Positions 7,801 through 15,359 of a stretch of DNA of 16,045 nt are shown in pieces. Each line of letters begins with the position of its first letter. The stretch's first letter is position 1. The position numbers were made by a program, and so were the translations under genes. Source of the DNA: an uncultured Bacilli bacterium (lineage in GTDB: Bacteria; Bacillota_I; Bacilli_A; RF39; UBA660); the NCBI GenBank assembly GCA_947632685.1, contig CANRQD010000018.1:1-16045 (forward strand). The letters run 5' to 3'. Below the pieces are notes generated by a model. It worked only from the letters and a program-made list of their open reading frames with translations. It made no database searches and was not told where the DNA came from.

Positions 7801-10800
7801 GTTACCAGATATATTACCTATAACATAACTGTTACTAATTTTTGAATTATTTAAAGTTCCTACTAACCCACCATTACGTTGAGTATTATATGCAACACTT
7901 AATGTTAAATTCTTAACACGACAATGATCAATTGTAGAATTATTTGATACATTACCGATTAATGCTCCAGAATCAGCAGGACTATTAGTTTTTTCCATTT
8001 GATTTATTAAAACATTTTTAATAGTTGCTTTATTTGCAGTATTAGCTAAAACTCCTTGATATTTATTTGATTTTATTACTATATTTTCTAAATTTAAATT
8101 TTTAACTGTACCAGTAATTTCACTAAATAATGCTTTATCTAAATTTTTAATTGTATAGCCATTACCATTTAATATACCTTCAAAAGTTTTATTTATAATT
8201 GGACTGTCCTCAGATGTTGTATAACCTTTTGCATCTAAATCATTAGTTAAGGTATATTCACCCTCAGGATTATTAATTATTTTATTAACAAATGTTTCAA
8301 ATGTTTCAGGATGGAATTCATTTTTAGCTTTTCCATTTTTAATTGAACCAAAGTCTATTCTTAAATCTTTAGTTTGTTTAGAATCATCTTTAGCATACTC
8401 ATAATCAAGTACTAAAATTAATCTACCTTCTGAATCGATTACTTCTTTTATATTGGCACGAATTGTTGGTAAATTTTTCATTATAACTTCAACAAAGTAT
8501 TGATCCTTATTTTTCTTTAATTCATTAACATCAACTTCATCTAATATAACAATTCTTCCATCAACTTCAGTATATAAATTTACATCTACTATATCTTTAA
8601 GTTCAATATAATTTTTATCTAAAGAGATTACATCATCTAAGATAGATACATCTGTATAATTATTTTTATTATTAGATTTTGTGATATCACGATCATAGGT
8701 AGCATATACCTTAATATAATATCTTACAATATTTTCTTTTTTATCAAATTTGACTGTATCATTATAAGGTAAATTATATAATTCATTATTATCTTCATCA
8801 TATATTTTTATTCTAATATCATTTTCTTTATTATTTACAGATGAGTCTATATCTTTTATTGTAAAATTCATTGTTATATCATTATCATTTACTTTATATG
8901 TAAAGTCTTTCATAGTAATAGCATCTTTTAAGACTTCGATAGTAAGATCTACTGATTCTTTTAATACTACTTTTCTACCATTACGTAAAATAATTTCATC
9001 TATTTTTATATCTTTTACTCCTGCACTATTATAACCTTTAATTAATACAGTATATCCATTTTCTATTTTTTCTACTGGATACTCTTCTCCTTTAATAATT
9101 ATTTTATCTATATCAGTTTTTAAGTCAGGATTTAGTCCTACTACATTAAAGTTAAGTCTAATATCTTCATTTTTTTCAAAGAATTCATTATTATTACTAC
9201 TCTTAATAGTAACGTCTTTCAATTCTATATTATCATAATAGTTCTCATCAAATAAACCATATGAAACACTATATAAAGGTTGATTTGTATATCTATTTAG
9301 TTCTTTATCATCATCTTTTAAAGTATTAGTATCCAAATCATAATCTCCAAAGAATTTTAAGTCAAATATTTCATTTTTTACTATATTATCAAATGTTACT
9401 TCATTTGTTCCAATTTTTATTGGTTTAGATTCTCCATTCAATTCTATAGTACCACCTAAAAAGCCTCCATCATCATCAAAGACATCAAATCTAAATGTAG
9501 TACTACCATTTTGATAATCTTCTTTTAAAATTTCTATATTTTTAATTTCTGGTTTATCTTTTAATACATCAATTTGGGTTGTATAAGGTTCTATAGAATA
9601 GTAATCATGAATATTTACATTATAATCTTCATATTGTAATTGTACTCTTGTTGCTACTAAATCAACAACACCGGACTCACTTGGTACTGTAAATGTTATT
9701 TTGGAATTAAAATCACTTACTTTTGAAGCAACATAATTTAATCCATTTACTGTTATAACTGCAACAGTATTATAAACTCTATTATATTTTTCTTGTGAAT
9801 ATTCTTTTATACTATCTCCGACTTCAACCTCGTATGTAATTTGATATTTTTTTTGATTTTTAATTGGATATTTTGAAGTAAATTTAACTGCTTTTATATA
9901 AATATCTTTTTGAGTTAATACTTCTGCCTCTCCAATATTTTTATCTTTATATTTAGTTCTATCAGTTCCTAAATCACAATCTGCAAGAAATTTAACTTTA
10001 TATCTACCATCATTACTTTTAGCATAAGATAAAACAACAGAATTATTTGGTGTTATATTTTCTACTTTTTCTATTATATTATCACTAGAATCAGTTAAAA
10101 TTATATTTAATTTTTGTAATGTATTATCTATATCATTTAAATTATAAGTAACAGAAATTGTCTTATCTTTATTATTATCTATTGCATTAATATTTTCTAC
10201 AGTTGGTAATTTTTTTAATACATTATATGTTAATGGATTAACATCAAAATCTTTACCTCTTACAAACTGTTTTAAATTATTCATAACTATATCATCTATG
10301 TTTATTGTAAATTTACCAAATTTTGAAGTATCTAATTTATCTAATAATATTTCATAGTGATTTCCATCTTTATTAGTTACATTATATTGAACTCCATCAA
10401 TGACAATATATTCAACAGAATATTCTTTACTATTAGTACTATCAAATGTAATAGTTGGCTTTTCACCTTTTTCAATTGCATCAGTAATACTTACATTACT
10501 TATTTCAAAATTATAATCACTATCTACTGTAAACTTATGATTATATATTTCTTCATTTTCATAATAATTCTTTTCATTATCTAAATTACTATCTAAATCA
10601 TACGTTGCAATTACACTAATGGTATAGGTAACATCTTCTTTAAATTTATGATTAAAATGATTTTCTTTTTCAACTTTCTCTTTTAATATTTCATTTCCTT
10701 CATTATCTACAATAATTACAGTACCACTAATAAAGGCATTATCTTTATCTTCTAGTATAAAATTAAATTTATCATTTTCATCATCTATATTAAACATATC

Positions 10801-12045
10801 AACATAAGGTAACTCTTTTAGTATTTCTTTTTCTATTGAAAGTTTTACTTTTATTTCACGGCCATTACTTAAAATAACTCTTGTAATCTTAAATTCATGA
10901 ACACCAGGTGATGAAGGTGTATTAAGATTAACACTATAGTAACTAACGTTATTAATAGCATAATAATATTTACCATCTATTTCTACTTTAGAAATTTTTT
11001 CATTTGGTGATACAATAGCATTAAAATTTAAAGTAATTTCACCTTTTTTTACATAATATTCTTCATTATCTTTTAGACTTAATTCAACTTTATAATTAAT
11101 ATCTTGAACACTATGTGCAACATCTTCGACATTGACAGTAAAGTCATTATTTGTGTTATATTTATTTCTATTTTTATATCTATATGTATATGAATTATTT
11201 CTACTCTCTATATTACCTTCAATTAAATCTTCTTGATAATCATCATCTGTACCTTGAATATCAATAAGATATTTTATAATTTCTTTAGCATCATCATAGT
11301 CTTTTTGACCATCTGAATTAACATCTTCTCTTTTTTGATTAAATATAATTACACATGTCAACGCAATAAGAAGAAGAACTATTATTCCTGCTGAAATAAT
11401 AAACTTTTTCTTTTTATAACTATCATTTATATGTGTATATATTAAATAAGCAATAATTATGACTATAGCATTAAATAAAATTATTATAATAGGTTTTGTT
11501 GAAAATGATTTTATATTATCCTCTTTCGTATCATTATATACTTTGGCTTTATTATTAGGTATCATTTCCCCTTCTGTAGCATCACGTGTTACTACAACTT
11601 TTGCATTAGCTTTATCATATTTTAATGAATCATCACCATCAGATGAAGAAATATTAGTCAAAGTTATATTTGCATCACCTACATTAGCATTTTTTCTTAC
11701 CTTTAGGCGCACTTTAAATAACTCACCAGAAATTTCTCCTGTCTTATTAATAATTCCAAATTTATGATTTTTTGGATTATAAGTAATATCTACTGTATCA
11801 TCAGGCATAATAAAGTTTGCTTCATCTATAGCACTAAAAACCTTATTATCAAAATTTAAGGTAGCTGTTAGAGCATATAATTTTTCATTACTATCTACTT
11901 TAGCAGTTACAGTAACTTCTTCTCCAATTTCTAAAAACTCTTTATCAGTAGTTAATTTTATTTTTTCATTTGCAAATACACTAATTGGAAATATAAAAGT
12001 TATTACTAGCATAAATAAAAAACATTTAAAATATTTCAATTTCAT
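4849..12045 (-). CDS. Giant M26 (IgA1-protease/Zmp-type) zinc metalloprotease with cohesin and dockerin-like domains
   Basis: This is a 2398-residue cell-surface protease. Domains: signal peptide 1-25 (cleavage after VFA); cohesin-like domain about 27-155; membrane helices about 185-204 and 215-236 joined by a YKKKK loop; a dockerin-like pair of calcium loops, DVNSDGQKDYDD (241-252) and NTNNDFTVNVED (297-308); four repeats of about 210 residues marked by YDLD-like motifs near 481, 689, 902 and 1117; a GLUG-type beta-helix about 1288-1480; and the M26 catalytic region. Zinc ligands are His2035 and His2039 in HETAH, with Glu2059 in GGED as the probable third. GRR before that Glu and WYQPHNDYGRPDSYS downstream also fit M26 proteins. 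Known members cut IgA1 or other host proteins; the target here is unknown. There is no LPXTG; the membrane hairpin is the likely anchor. The ATG at 12045 was chosen over one at 12120 because it gives the signal peptide and has AGGGGTGG upstream. Confidence 0.93.
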   Translation of the reverse strand: MKLKYFKCFLFMLVITFIFPISVFANEKIKLTTDKEFLEIGEEVTVTAKVDSNEKLYALTATLNFDNKVFSAIDEANFIMPDDTVDITYNPKNHKFGIINKTGEISGELFKVRLKVRKNANVGDANITLTNISSSDGDDSLKYDKANAKVVVTRDATEGEMIPNNKAKVYNDTKEDNIKSFSTKPIIIILFNAIVIIIAYLIYTHINDSYKKKKFIISAGIIVLLLIALTCVIIFNQKREDVNSDGQKDYDDAKEIIKYLIDIQGTDDDYQEDLIEGNIESRNNSYTYRYKNRNKYNTNNDFTVNVEDVAHSVQDINYKVELSLKDNEEYYVKKGEITLNFNAIVSPNEKISKVEIDGKYYYAINNVSYYSVNLNTPSSPGVHEFKITRVILSNGREIKVKLSIEKEILKELPYVDMFNIDDENDKFNFILEDKDNAFISGTVIIVDNEGNEILKEKVEKENHFNHKFKEDVTYTISVIATYDLDSNLDNEKNYYENEEIYNHKFTVDSDYNFEISNVSITDAIEKGEKPTITFDSTNSKEYSVEYIVIDGVQYNVTNKDGNHYEILLDKLDTSKFGKFTINIDDIVMNNLKQFVRGKDFDVNPLTYNVLKKLPTVENINAIDNNKDKTISVTYNLNDIDNTLQKLNIILTDSSDNIIEKVENITPNNSVVLSYAKSNDGRYKVKFLADCDLGTDRTKYKDKNIGEAEVLTQKDIYIKAVKFTSKYPIKNQKKYQITYEVEVGDSIKEYSQEKYNRVYNTVAVITVNGLNYVASKVSDFNSKITFTVPSESGVVDLVATRVQLQYEDYNVNIHDYYSIEPYTTQIDVLKDKPEIKNIEILKEDYQNGSTTFRFDVFDDDGGFLGGTIELNGESKPIKIGTNEVTFDNIVKNEIFDLKFFGDYDLDTNTLKDDDKELNRYTNQPLYSVSYGLFDENYYDNIELKDVTIKSSNNNEFFEKNEDIRLNFNVVGLNPDLKTDIDKIIIKGEEYPVEKIENGYTVLIKGYNSAGVKDIKIDEIILRNGRKVVLKESVDLTIEVLKDAITMKDFTYKVNDNDITMNFTIKDIDSSVNNKENDIRIKIYDEDNNELYNLPYNDTVKFDKKENIVRYYIKVYATYDRDITKSNNKNNYTDVSILDDVISLDKNYIELKDIVDVNLYTEVDGRIVILDEVDVNELKKNKDQYFVEVIMKNLPTIRANIKEVIDSEGRLILVLDYEYAKDDSKQTKDLRIDFGSIKNGKAKNEFHPETFETFVNKIINNPEGEYTLTNDLDAKGYTTSEDSPIINKTFEGILNGNGYTIKNLDKALFSEITGTVKNLNLENIVIKSNKYQGVLANTANKATIKNVLINQMEKTNSPADSGALIGNVSNNSTIDHCRVKNLTLSVAYNTQRNGGLVGTLNNSKISNSYVIGNISGNWNFIGALVGNAINSEITNSYTKGSVGGNISCGFVCSTNASNLTIKNSVSLATGGSNKFGHYKKVENSYYLDPSNTDSNDPEGLTKITQESVTQKLFKDTKFDEEIWNLKNISYDNTPKFTNEDIGKYDNEEGYDENNAILYKNLELLMPFYEKSKIIKTATNIPKDSPLYTEEIMHIVPLDSKGNIVTYLTSDDKAKIKKLKIVFKNKTKLEYDIKYDKTYDMVASYRISDLKIDYTFNHYVINSNSQIVNNLTNYLSSLTYEENLDPLSDVADSRIYKEYYYDVTKADLKEFVLKYLSSGNYTNTTNNDAINDHIEAEVKKDKKIEKVLYAYNYFKRFYSVDIDGMMLNDFILFNFQGFDSNLTPQNIADIFLSDGANLQLNATSDTYNRMFKKYTNIENVTGLLEYMVLEFSNKTPSQWYKEQFKGYLVELPVDGRTDIMYTLWDHVNSRDKNTNVAWYNYALPIITLPKNAAYIISSPCQFIIGAQRTYIENPDDPTQQATLQHRIETYATRMKEYYKTASLLITDAKYFNNIHTVQIDKRFAYDENGVLTSQQPYSTQEPFHKNFNEVIGQWAYADGNAATANGAYIIWRAEGVMDGNLDPNVGNVQEYTYHTWSHETAHNIDARLFLKDNGRRFDAGGEDYADSNLMQSFGAGDIVMNLSVPFAKNSEIGSNLTPERINDSNKIHDYYNKLFQTLYIMDYVEGEAFLKLTPEEQSKVAVQVSYPNTGSYPEDDKLNYLRYNSTKYSILDKSSYETMALKDIEDLYDNHLVIYPNRQWDQYNQNHYGGENIYKARWYQPHNDYGRPDSYSIKWFAYEMMGYAGYDNGYIEYNSNINYEQKYLYKDNNPENFQPTEQNPNNGLVIANYKTDLMALKKITNQNSYKDYKMMRFNETKANLEKVNNLVNINEMFNDFYNALKQDATLGNTNKAVGKSQVKVNSADVRKKYFYILKNGTDDFRGNVYNETKTQDVKPFTVPTE

Positions 12046-12134
12046 AATTCTTCCACCCCTGCTTAAAAATATTATTCTATTCTGATATATTATATAATTA
12101 ATTATTAAAAACGTATGCATATATATCCAATAAA

Positions 12135-12196
12135 AAATATTTCTTTAATATAACGCATATTATATCATAAAATGCTATATTTGTAAAGAAATATTT
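12135..12196. repeat. Long imperfect inverted repeat enclosing the protease promoter
   Basis: Outer arms AAATATTTCTTT (12135-12146) and AAAGAAATATTT (12185-12196) are perfect 12-bp complements. Inside, AATATA and GCAT also find partners across small bulges. On the minus strand the structure is followed by TTTTTT, so it can act as a terminator for the gene ending at 12206. The complete promoter of the protease gene lies within it. Confidence 0.6.
12159..12187 (-). promoter_or_regulatory. Sigma-A type promoter of the M26 protease gene
   Basis: On the minus strand TTTACA (12182-12187), a 17-bp spacer and TATAAT (12159-12164) match the housekeeping consensus at 11 of 12 positions. Transcription would start near 12152, giving a 5' leader of about 105 bases before the ATG at 12045. 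Confidence 0.75.
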
Positions 12197-12205
12197 CTAT
12201 TATTA

Positions 12206-13528
12206 TTACAATTTAGTAACACCTTTTGTATTATCAATAATTTGATTTTTCATATTATAGATTTTTTGATTTTTTCTATCAACCAAACCAACTATATAAG
12301 CAGGTTCAATTACATAATTATTTATTGGATTTGTATAACCGATTCTTCTACTCATTATCAAATTTTCTTGTTTTTCTAGTTCTGTTGTTTTTCTTACTAT
12401 TTTTTGATTATTTGGTTTTTTAATAACTATTATATAATCTCCTACTTTTCTAAAATCATTACCATATTCGTAAGTTAGTATATCAGGTATACTAAACTCA
12501 GAAAAAGTAGTTGAAGATAAATCATCACTAGCCATAAATAAACCTTTATCTAAAACATTTAAACCATCTTCTAAAGTAGAAGTTGCATGATATAAATATT
12601 CTTCATTATTTTTATCATGATCAATTAAGTCTTCTAATTCATTTATAAAATCAAGATTTGAATAATAATTATCTAAATTATTTTTCATTTTCTCTTCTGA
12701 TACTTGGTTGATACATTTATCAAATTCATTTATTATTTTTATATAATCTTTCAATACAATTAAAAACTCTGCCCAATTTTTAAGTATTTGTTCTCTATTA
12801 TAATAATTTTTATCACTTAATGCACCTAGTAATTGATAAGATGAAGAAAACATATCAGATGGATATTGTGACATATTAAATTGCATATTTTTAAAATCTA
12901 ATTCAATTTTATCATAACTATATTCATATTCTTTATTATTATTTTCTTTTACTTGCTTTTTTCTAGTTTCAAATAATTTATCTACTTCTTCTACAGATTT
13001 ACAAACATTAATTTCTTCAGTATTACTATTTTCTATTTTACTAGCTATAGCTTTAATTATTTCAGTAGAATTTTTACAATAATTAATCTTATTTTTATTA
13101 CATTCATTTAAAATTACAGTTTTAATTTTTTCATACATTCCTAATATTTTTTTAGACATATTACTATCATCTAACCAATACATATTGGCAAGTTGGGCTA
13201 TATTTATATTATATTTTTTTTCAATATTTTGTAATTCCATATTTTTTTTAGACTTTTCTTTATATATAATATCACTTACATAATAACCTCTTTTATCATT
13301 TTTTTTAAAACTTTCAAAATCTTCAAAAGATGTATGAAAAGAAGAAAAAAGATCATCTATTTTTTTAAATCTATTTGAGATAGAATATTTTTTTAAAAAC
13401 TTAATTGCATCATTAAATAGCATAATTTTTTCTTTTTTATTATCAAAAGTTATATATACATATTTTTCATCTATTAATTTATTATCATTTAAAATTATTA
13501 AATCTTTTATTTTATTTTGACTAATCAT
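12206..13528 (-). CDS. Unknown protein with possible ADP-ribosyltransferase-like C-terminal domain
   Basis: I do not recognise this 440-residue protein as a named family. It has no signal peptide or membrane helix and should be cytoplasmic. Residues 1-300 are Lys/Asn/Glu-rich and largely helical, with probable coiled coil around 270-305. The last 130 residues look like a separate domain: YLYHATSTLEDGLNVLDKGL (311-330) recalls the His-x-Thr strand plus GL helix that opens many ADP-ribosyltransferase and RNA 2'-phosphotransferase folds, then SSTTF, a GDYIIVIK strand and VIEPAYIVGLVD (406-417), where Glu408 sits near the usual position of the catalytic Glu. This is inference from motif shape only. 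An ATG at 13540 has no binding site and overlaps the GGAG; the ATG at 13528 lies six bases after GGAG (13535-13538) and is preferred. It follows lepB by 23 bp, so the two are probably co-transcribed. Confidence 0.7.
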   Translation of the reverse strand: MISQNKIKDLIILNDNKLIDEKYVYITFDNKKEKIMLFNDAIKFLKKYSISNRFKKIDDLFSSFHTSFEDFESFKKNDKRGYYVSDIIYKEKSKKNMELQNIEKKYNINIAQLANMYWLDDSNMSKKILGMYEKIKTVILNECNKNKINYCKNSTEIIKAIASKIENSNTEEINVCKSVEEVDKLFETRKKQVKENNNKEYEYSYDKIELDFKNMQFNMSQYPSDMFSSSYQLLGALSDKNYYNREQILKNWAEFLIVLKDYIKIINEFDKCINQVSEEKMKNNLDNYYSNLDFINELEDLIDHDKNNEEYLYHATSTLEDGLNVLDKGLFMASDDLSSTTFSEFSIPDILTYEYGNDFRKVGDYIIVIKKPNNQKIVRKTTELEKQENLIMSRRIGYTNPINNYVIEPAYIVGLVDRKNQKIYNMKNQIIDNTKGVTKL

Positions 13529-13551
13529 AAATATCTCCATTTATTGTCAGT

Positions 13552-14067
13552 TTATTTTTTAGTTCCAAATCTACTAAAAGGAAATACAGTTAATGAAGTT
13601 TTTCCTAGTATTTGCTCTTTAGGAATAAATCCTATAATTCTACTATCTTTTGAATTAACTCTATTATCACCTAATACAAAATAGGAATTTTCTGGTACTT
13701 TAGTTTCATCTAATTCTTCAATTGAATAATCACTTGTTTCTTTATGTGAAAAATTTTCTTTTACATATTTTCCATTAACATATAATTTATTATCCTTATA
13801 TTCAATATACTCACCTGGTAAACCTATAATTCTTTTAATAATAAGTTCTTCTTTATCATCAATTACTACAATATCAAATCTTTTAATATCATTAAATCTA
13901 TAACTAATTTTATCCAGTATCATAATATCATTATGATGAAGTGTATCTATCATAGATGTACCATTTACTTTAATTGGCATAACTATAAATTTTTTTATTA
14001 GTAATATTACAATTATTAATACTACATATACCCAAATTTCTTTAACAAAAGATTTTAATTTTTCCAT
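13552..14067 (-). CDS. lepB: Signal peptidase I
   Basis: This membrane serine protease removes signal peptides from exported proteins, outside the cytoplasmic membrane. It has 171 residues, the compact Gram-positive type with a single N-terminal membrane helix (about 12-30). Ser38 in NGTSM is the nucleophile and Lys78 in IIKRIIGLPGE the general base; GDNR (133-136) and SKDSR (139-143) are the conserved boxes D and E. It lies downstream of rplS, an arrangement common in low-GC Gram-positives. It probably processes the NPQTS protein and the M26 protease encoded nearby (inference). It has its own promoter and a leader of about 100 bases. The ATG at 14067 is unusual in having no good binding site (AAGATAAAT only), while a clear AAGGAG lies 75 bases upstream in front of a mini-ORF. 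Confidence 0.95.
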   Translation of the reverse strand: MEKLKSFVKEIWVYVVLIIVILLIKKFIVMPIKVNGTSMIDTLHHNDIMILDKISYRFNDIKRFDIVVIDDKEELIIKRIIGLPGEYIEYKDNKLYVNGKYVKENFSHKETSDYSIEELDETKVPENSYFVLGDNRVNSKDSRIIGFIPKEQILGKTSLTVFPFSRFGTKK

Positions 14068-14080
14068 ATTTATCTTATAT

Positions 14081-14139
14081 GATATATATAGTCAGTTACA
14101 AGAAAGATATTGCATTTAATACTGACTAATATATTTCAT
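14081..14139 (-). promoter_or_regulatory. lepB leader: hairpin with two in-frame mini-ORFs
   Basis: On the minus strand TAGTCAGT (14121-14128) pairs with ACTGACTA (14089-14096), and beyond a one-base bulge ATATAT pairs on both sides, giving about 14 bp around a 24-base loop. AAGGAG (14142-14147) precedes ATG at 14139, which opens a seven-codon frame (MKYISQY); the next ATG at 14115 opens another (MQYLSCN). Both are in lepB's frame but each is closed by a stop. This may be a translational control leader. Confidence 0.35.
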
Positions 14140-14177
14140 TTCTCCTTTTTTTATTTTTTCTTTTTATTATATATATT

Positions 14178-14206
14178 ATTATAAGATTTTATAATTATAT
14201 TTTCAA
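14178..14206 (-). promoter_or_regulatory. Promoter of lepB (and the downstream gene)
   Basis: On the minus strand TTGAAA (14201-14206), a 17-bp spacer and TATAAT (14178-14183). It sits directly after the rplS terminator, so lepB does not depend on read-through. Start of transcription would be near 14171. Confidence 0.65.
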
Positions 14207-14207
14207 G

Positions 14208-14230
14208 AAAAAAAGTGCATATATTATGCA
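14208..14230 (-). terminator. Intrinsic terminator of rplS
   Basis: On the minus strand TGCATA-ATA-TATGCA (14216-14230) forms a 6-bp hairpin followed by C and seven T. The rplS stop codon (14224-14226) is inside the hairpin, an unusually tight packing. Confidence 0.6.
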
Positions 14231-14601
14231 GCTTTATCTTCATCTTTTTTAGATACTTTTTGGCCTCTTTCTTTAATCTTATATTGACCAACATAATCCT
14301 TTAAGAATGTTAATTTAGCACGTCTTACTTTACCTTTACGTACAACAGTTAATTTATCAATCTTTGGTGAATTAACTGGAAATGTTCTTTCAACTCCAAC
14401 ACCAGAAGATATTTTACGAACTGTAAATGTTTCAGATACTGAACCACTACGTTTAGCTACTACTGTACCTTCAAAAGCTTGAATACGTTCTCTTTTTCCT
14501 TCAATTATCTTATAGTCTACTCTTACAGTATCACCTACACGAAATTCAGGAATATCATCTCTAATTTGCTTTTCATTAATTTTGTCAATAATATTACTCA
14601 T
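14224..14601 (-). CDS. rplS: 50S ribosomal protein L19
   Basis: This large-subunit ribosomal protein lies at the 30S-50S interface. It has 125 residues and matches L19 throughout: IPEFRVGDTVRVDYKIIEGKRERIQAFEGTVVAKR, then SETFTVRKISSGVGVERTFPVNSPKID and the basic RKGKVRRAKLTFLKD segment. The C-terminal tail (SKKDEDKAA) is slightly longer than the usual 115-residue form. An ATG at 14628 would add nine residues, but the ATG at 14601 has AAAGGAG six bases upstream and gives the family's normal N-terminus, so I take it as the start. It has its own promoter, leader and terminator and is probably made as a single-gene transcript. Confidence 0.98.
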   Translation of the reverse strand: MSNIIDKINEKQIRDDIPEFRVGDTVRVDYKIIEGKRERIQAFEGTVVAKRSGSVSETFTVRKISSGVGVERTFPVNSPKIDKLTVVRKGKVRRAKLTFLKDYVGQYKIKERGQKVSKKDEDKAA

Positions 14602-14668
14602 AGCTATCTCCTTTCTTAATCTACCCAATAATCATAAATATAAAATCCAGCGGATTATTTTCCTGACG
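14602..14668 (-). promoter_or_regulatory. rplS 5' leader (position of the L19 leader element)
   Basis: A leader of about 67 bases lies between the promoter and the rplS ATG. On the minus strand it contains AATCC-GCT-GGATT, a small perfect hairpin, after ACTCGTCAGG. Low-GC Gram-positives often carry an autoregulatory L19 leader RNA here. I matched position and presence of a stem only, not the family's consensus. Confidence 0.45.
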
Positions 14669-14674
14669 AGTTAA

Positions 14675-14703
14675 ATTATAACATATATTATTTATTAATG
14701 CAA
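14675..14703 (-). promoter_or_regulatory. Promoter of rplS
   Basis: On the minus strand TTGCAT (14698-14703), 17-bp spacer, TATAAT (14675-14680) with an extended -10 (TGTTATAAT). The -35 begins just before the end of the MBL-fold gene, about 8 bases from its stop codon. Confidence 0.7.
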
Positions 14704-14710
14704 ATATATT

Positions 14711-15334
14711 TTATAATTTAATAAGTTCCTCTACTTCTATATCTTTAGAAATACTATTTTTAAACATTTCAAAATCTTCTTTATTTCCAACTACCATACC
14801 ATAATGAATTGGTATAACTTTTTTAGGTTTAATCTTATTAATATACTGAGCTGCTTCACAAGCAGTCATAGTGTATACTCCACCAATAGGAATAAAACAA
14901 GTATCTACCTTTATATTACTAATTTCATCTATTACATCAGTATCACCTGGAATATAGTAAGTATTATTTTCAATAGTAATCAAATAACCTAACCAATTAT
15001 TTTCTTTAGGGTGAAAATCCTTGTTTAAATTATATGCTGGTAAAGTCTTAATTAATATATTATCTATTTTAATATTTTGATTAGGTTTTAAAATTATTAT
15101 ATTTTCTTTTACAAAACCTAATTCAGAACATTCCTCTTCTATATCATTAGGACCTATAATTTTTGTACTATCCTTTTTTATCTTTAAAATATCTTCCTTT
15201 GAAAAGTGATCCCAATGGGAGTGCGTAATAAAAATATAATCAGCATCATTTAATTTTTCTTGCTTAATTGGATCAAAATAAATAATTTTATCTCCAATAA
15301 ACTTAATACTACTTTGACAATTAATCTTAATCAT
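14711..15334 (-). CDS. MBL-fold metal-dependent hydrolase
   Basis: This is a cytoplasmic metallo-beta-lactamase-fold hydrolase of the small UlaG/YtnP-like kind. It has 207 residues. HSHWDH (His38, His40, Asp42, His43) is the HxHxDH metal-binding motif, GDTD (130-133) gives the bridging Asp, and His177 in IPIHYG is the last ligand. FHPKENNWLGYLI (107-119) before the GDTD strand is typical of the group that includes L-ascorbate-6-phosphate lactonase and many uncharacterised hydrolases. The substrate cannot be inferred. The ATG at 15334 has AAAGGA eight bases upstream. It has its own promoter and stands alone between the terminator of the thioredoxin-fold gene and the rplS promoter. Confidence 0.9.
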   Translation of the reverse strand: MIKINCQSSIKFIGDKIIYFDPIKQEKLNDADYIFITHSHWDHFSKEDILKIKKDSTKIIGPNDIEEECSELGFVKENIIILKPNQNIKIDNILIKTLPAYNLNKDFHPKENNWLGYLITIENNTYYIPGDTDVIDEISNIKVDTCFIPIGGVYTMTACEAAQYINKIKPKKVIPIHYGMVVGNKEDFEMFKNSISKDIEVEELIKL

Positions 15335-15359
15335 ATATTAAATCCTTTCAATATTATAT

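Noticed and set aside
11565..11600. LPXTG-like wall anchor in the protease near MIPNN before the membrane helices
   Set aside because: No LPxTG, NPxTx or close variant is present there or at the C-terminus; a membrane-hairpin anchor explains the sequence better.
12046..12120. Longer N-terminus of the protease from an ATG at 12120
   Set aside because: It would put 25 extra residues before a good signal peptide; the ATG at 12045 has a purine-rich binding site and starts directly with the signal peptide.
14602..14628. Longer L19 starting at 14628
   Set aside because: The extra nine residues are translated from the binding-site region; AAAGGAG is correctly placed for 14601 and the shorter form matches the family.
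14804..14992. 62-codon plus-strand open frame opposite the MBL-fold gene
   Set aside because: Antisense shadow of a gene with intact metal-binding motifs.
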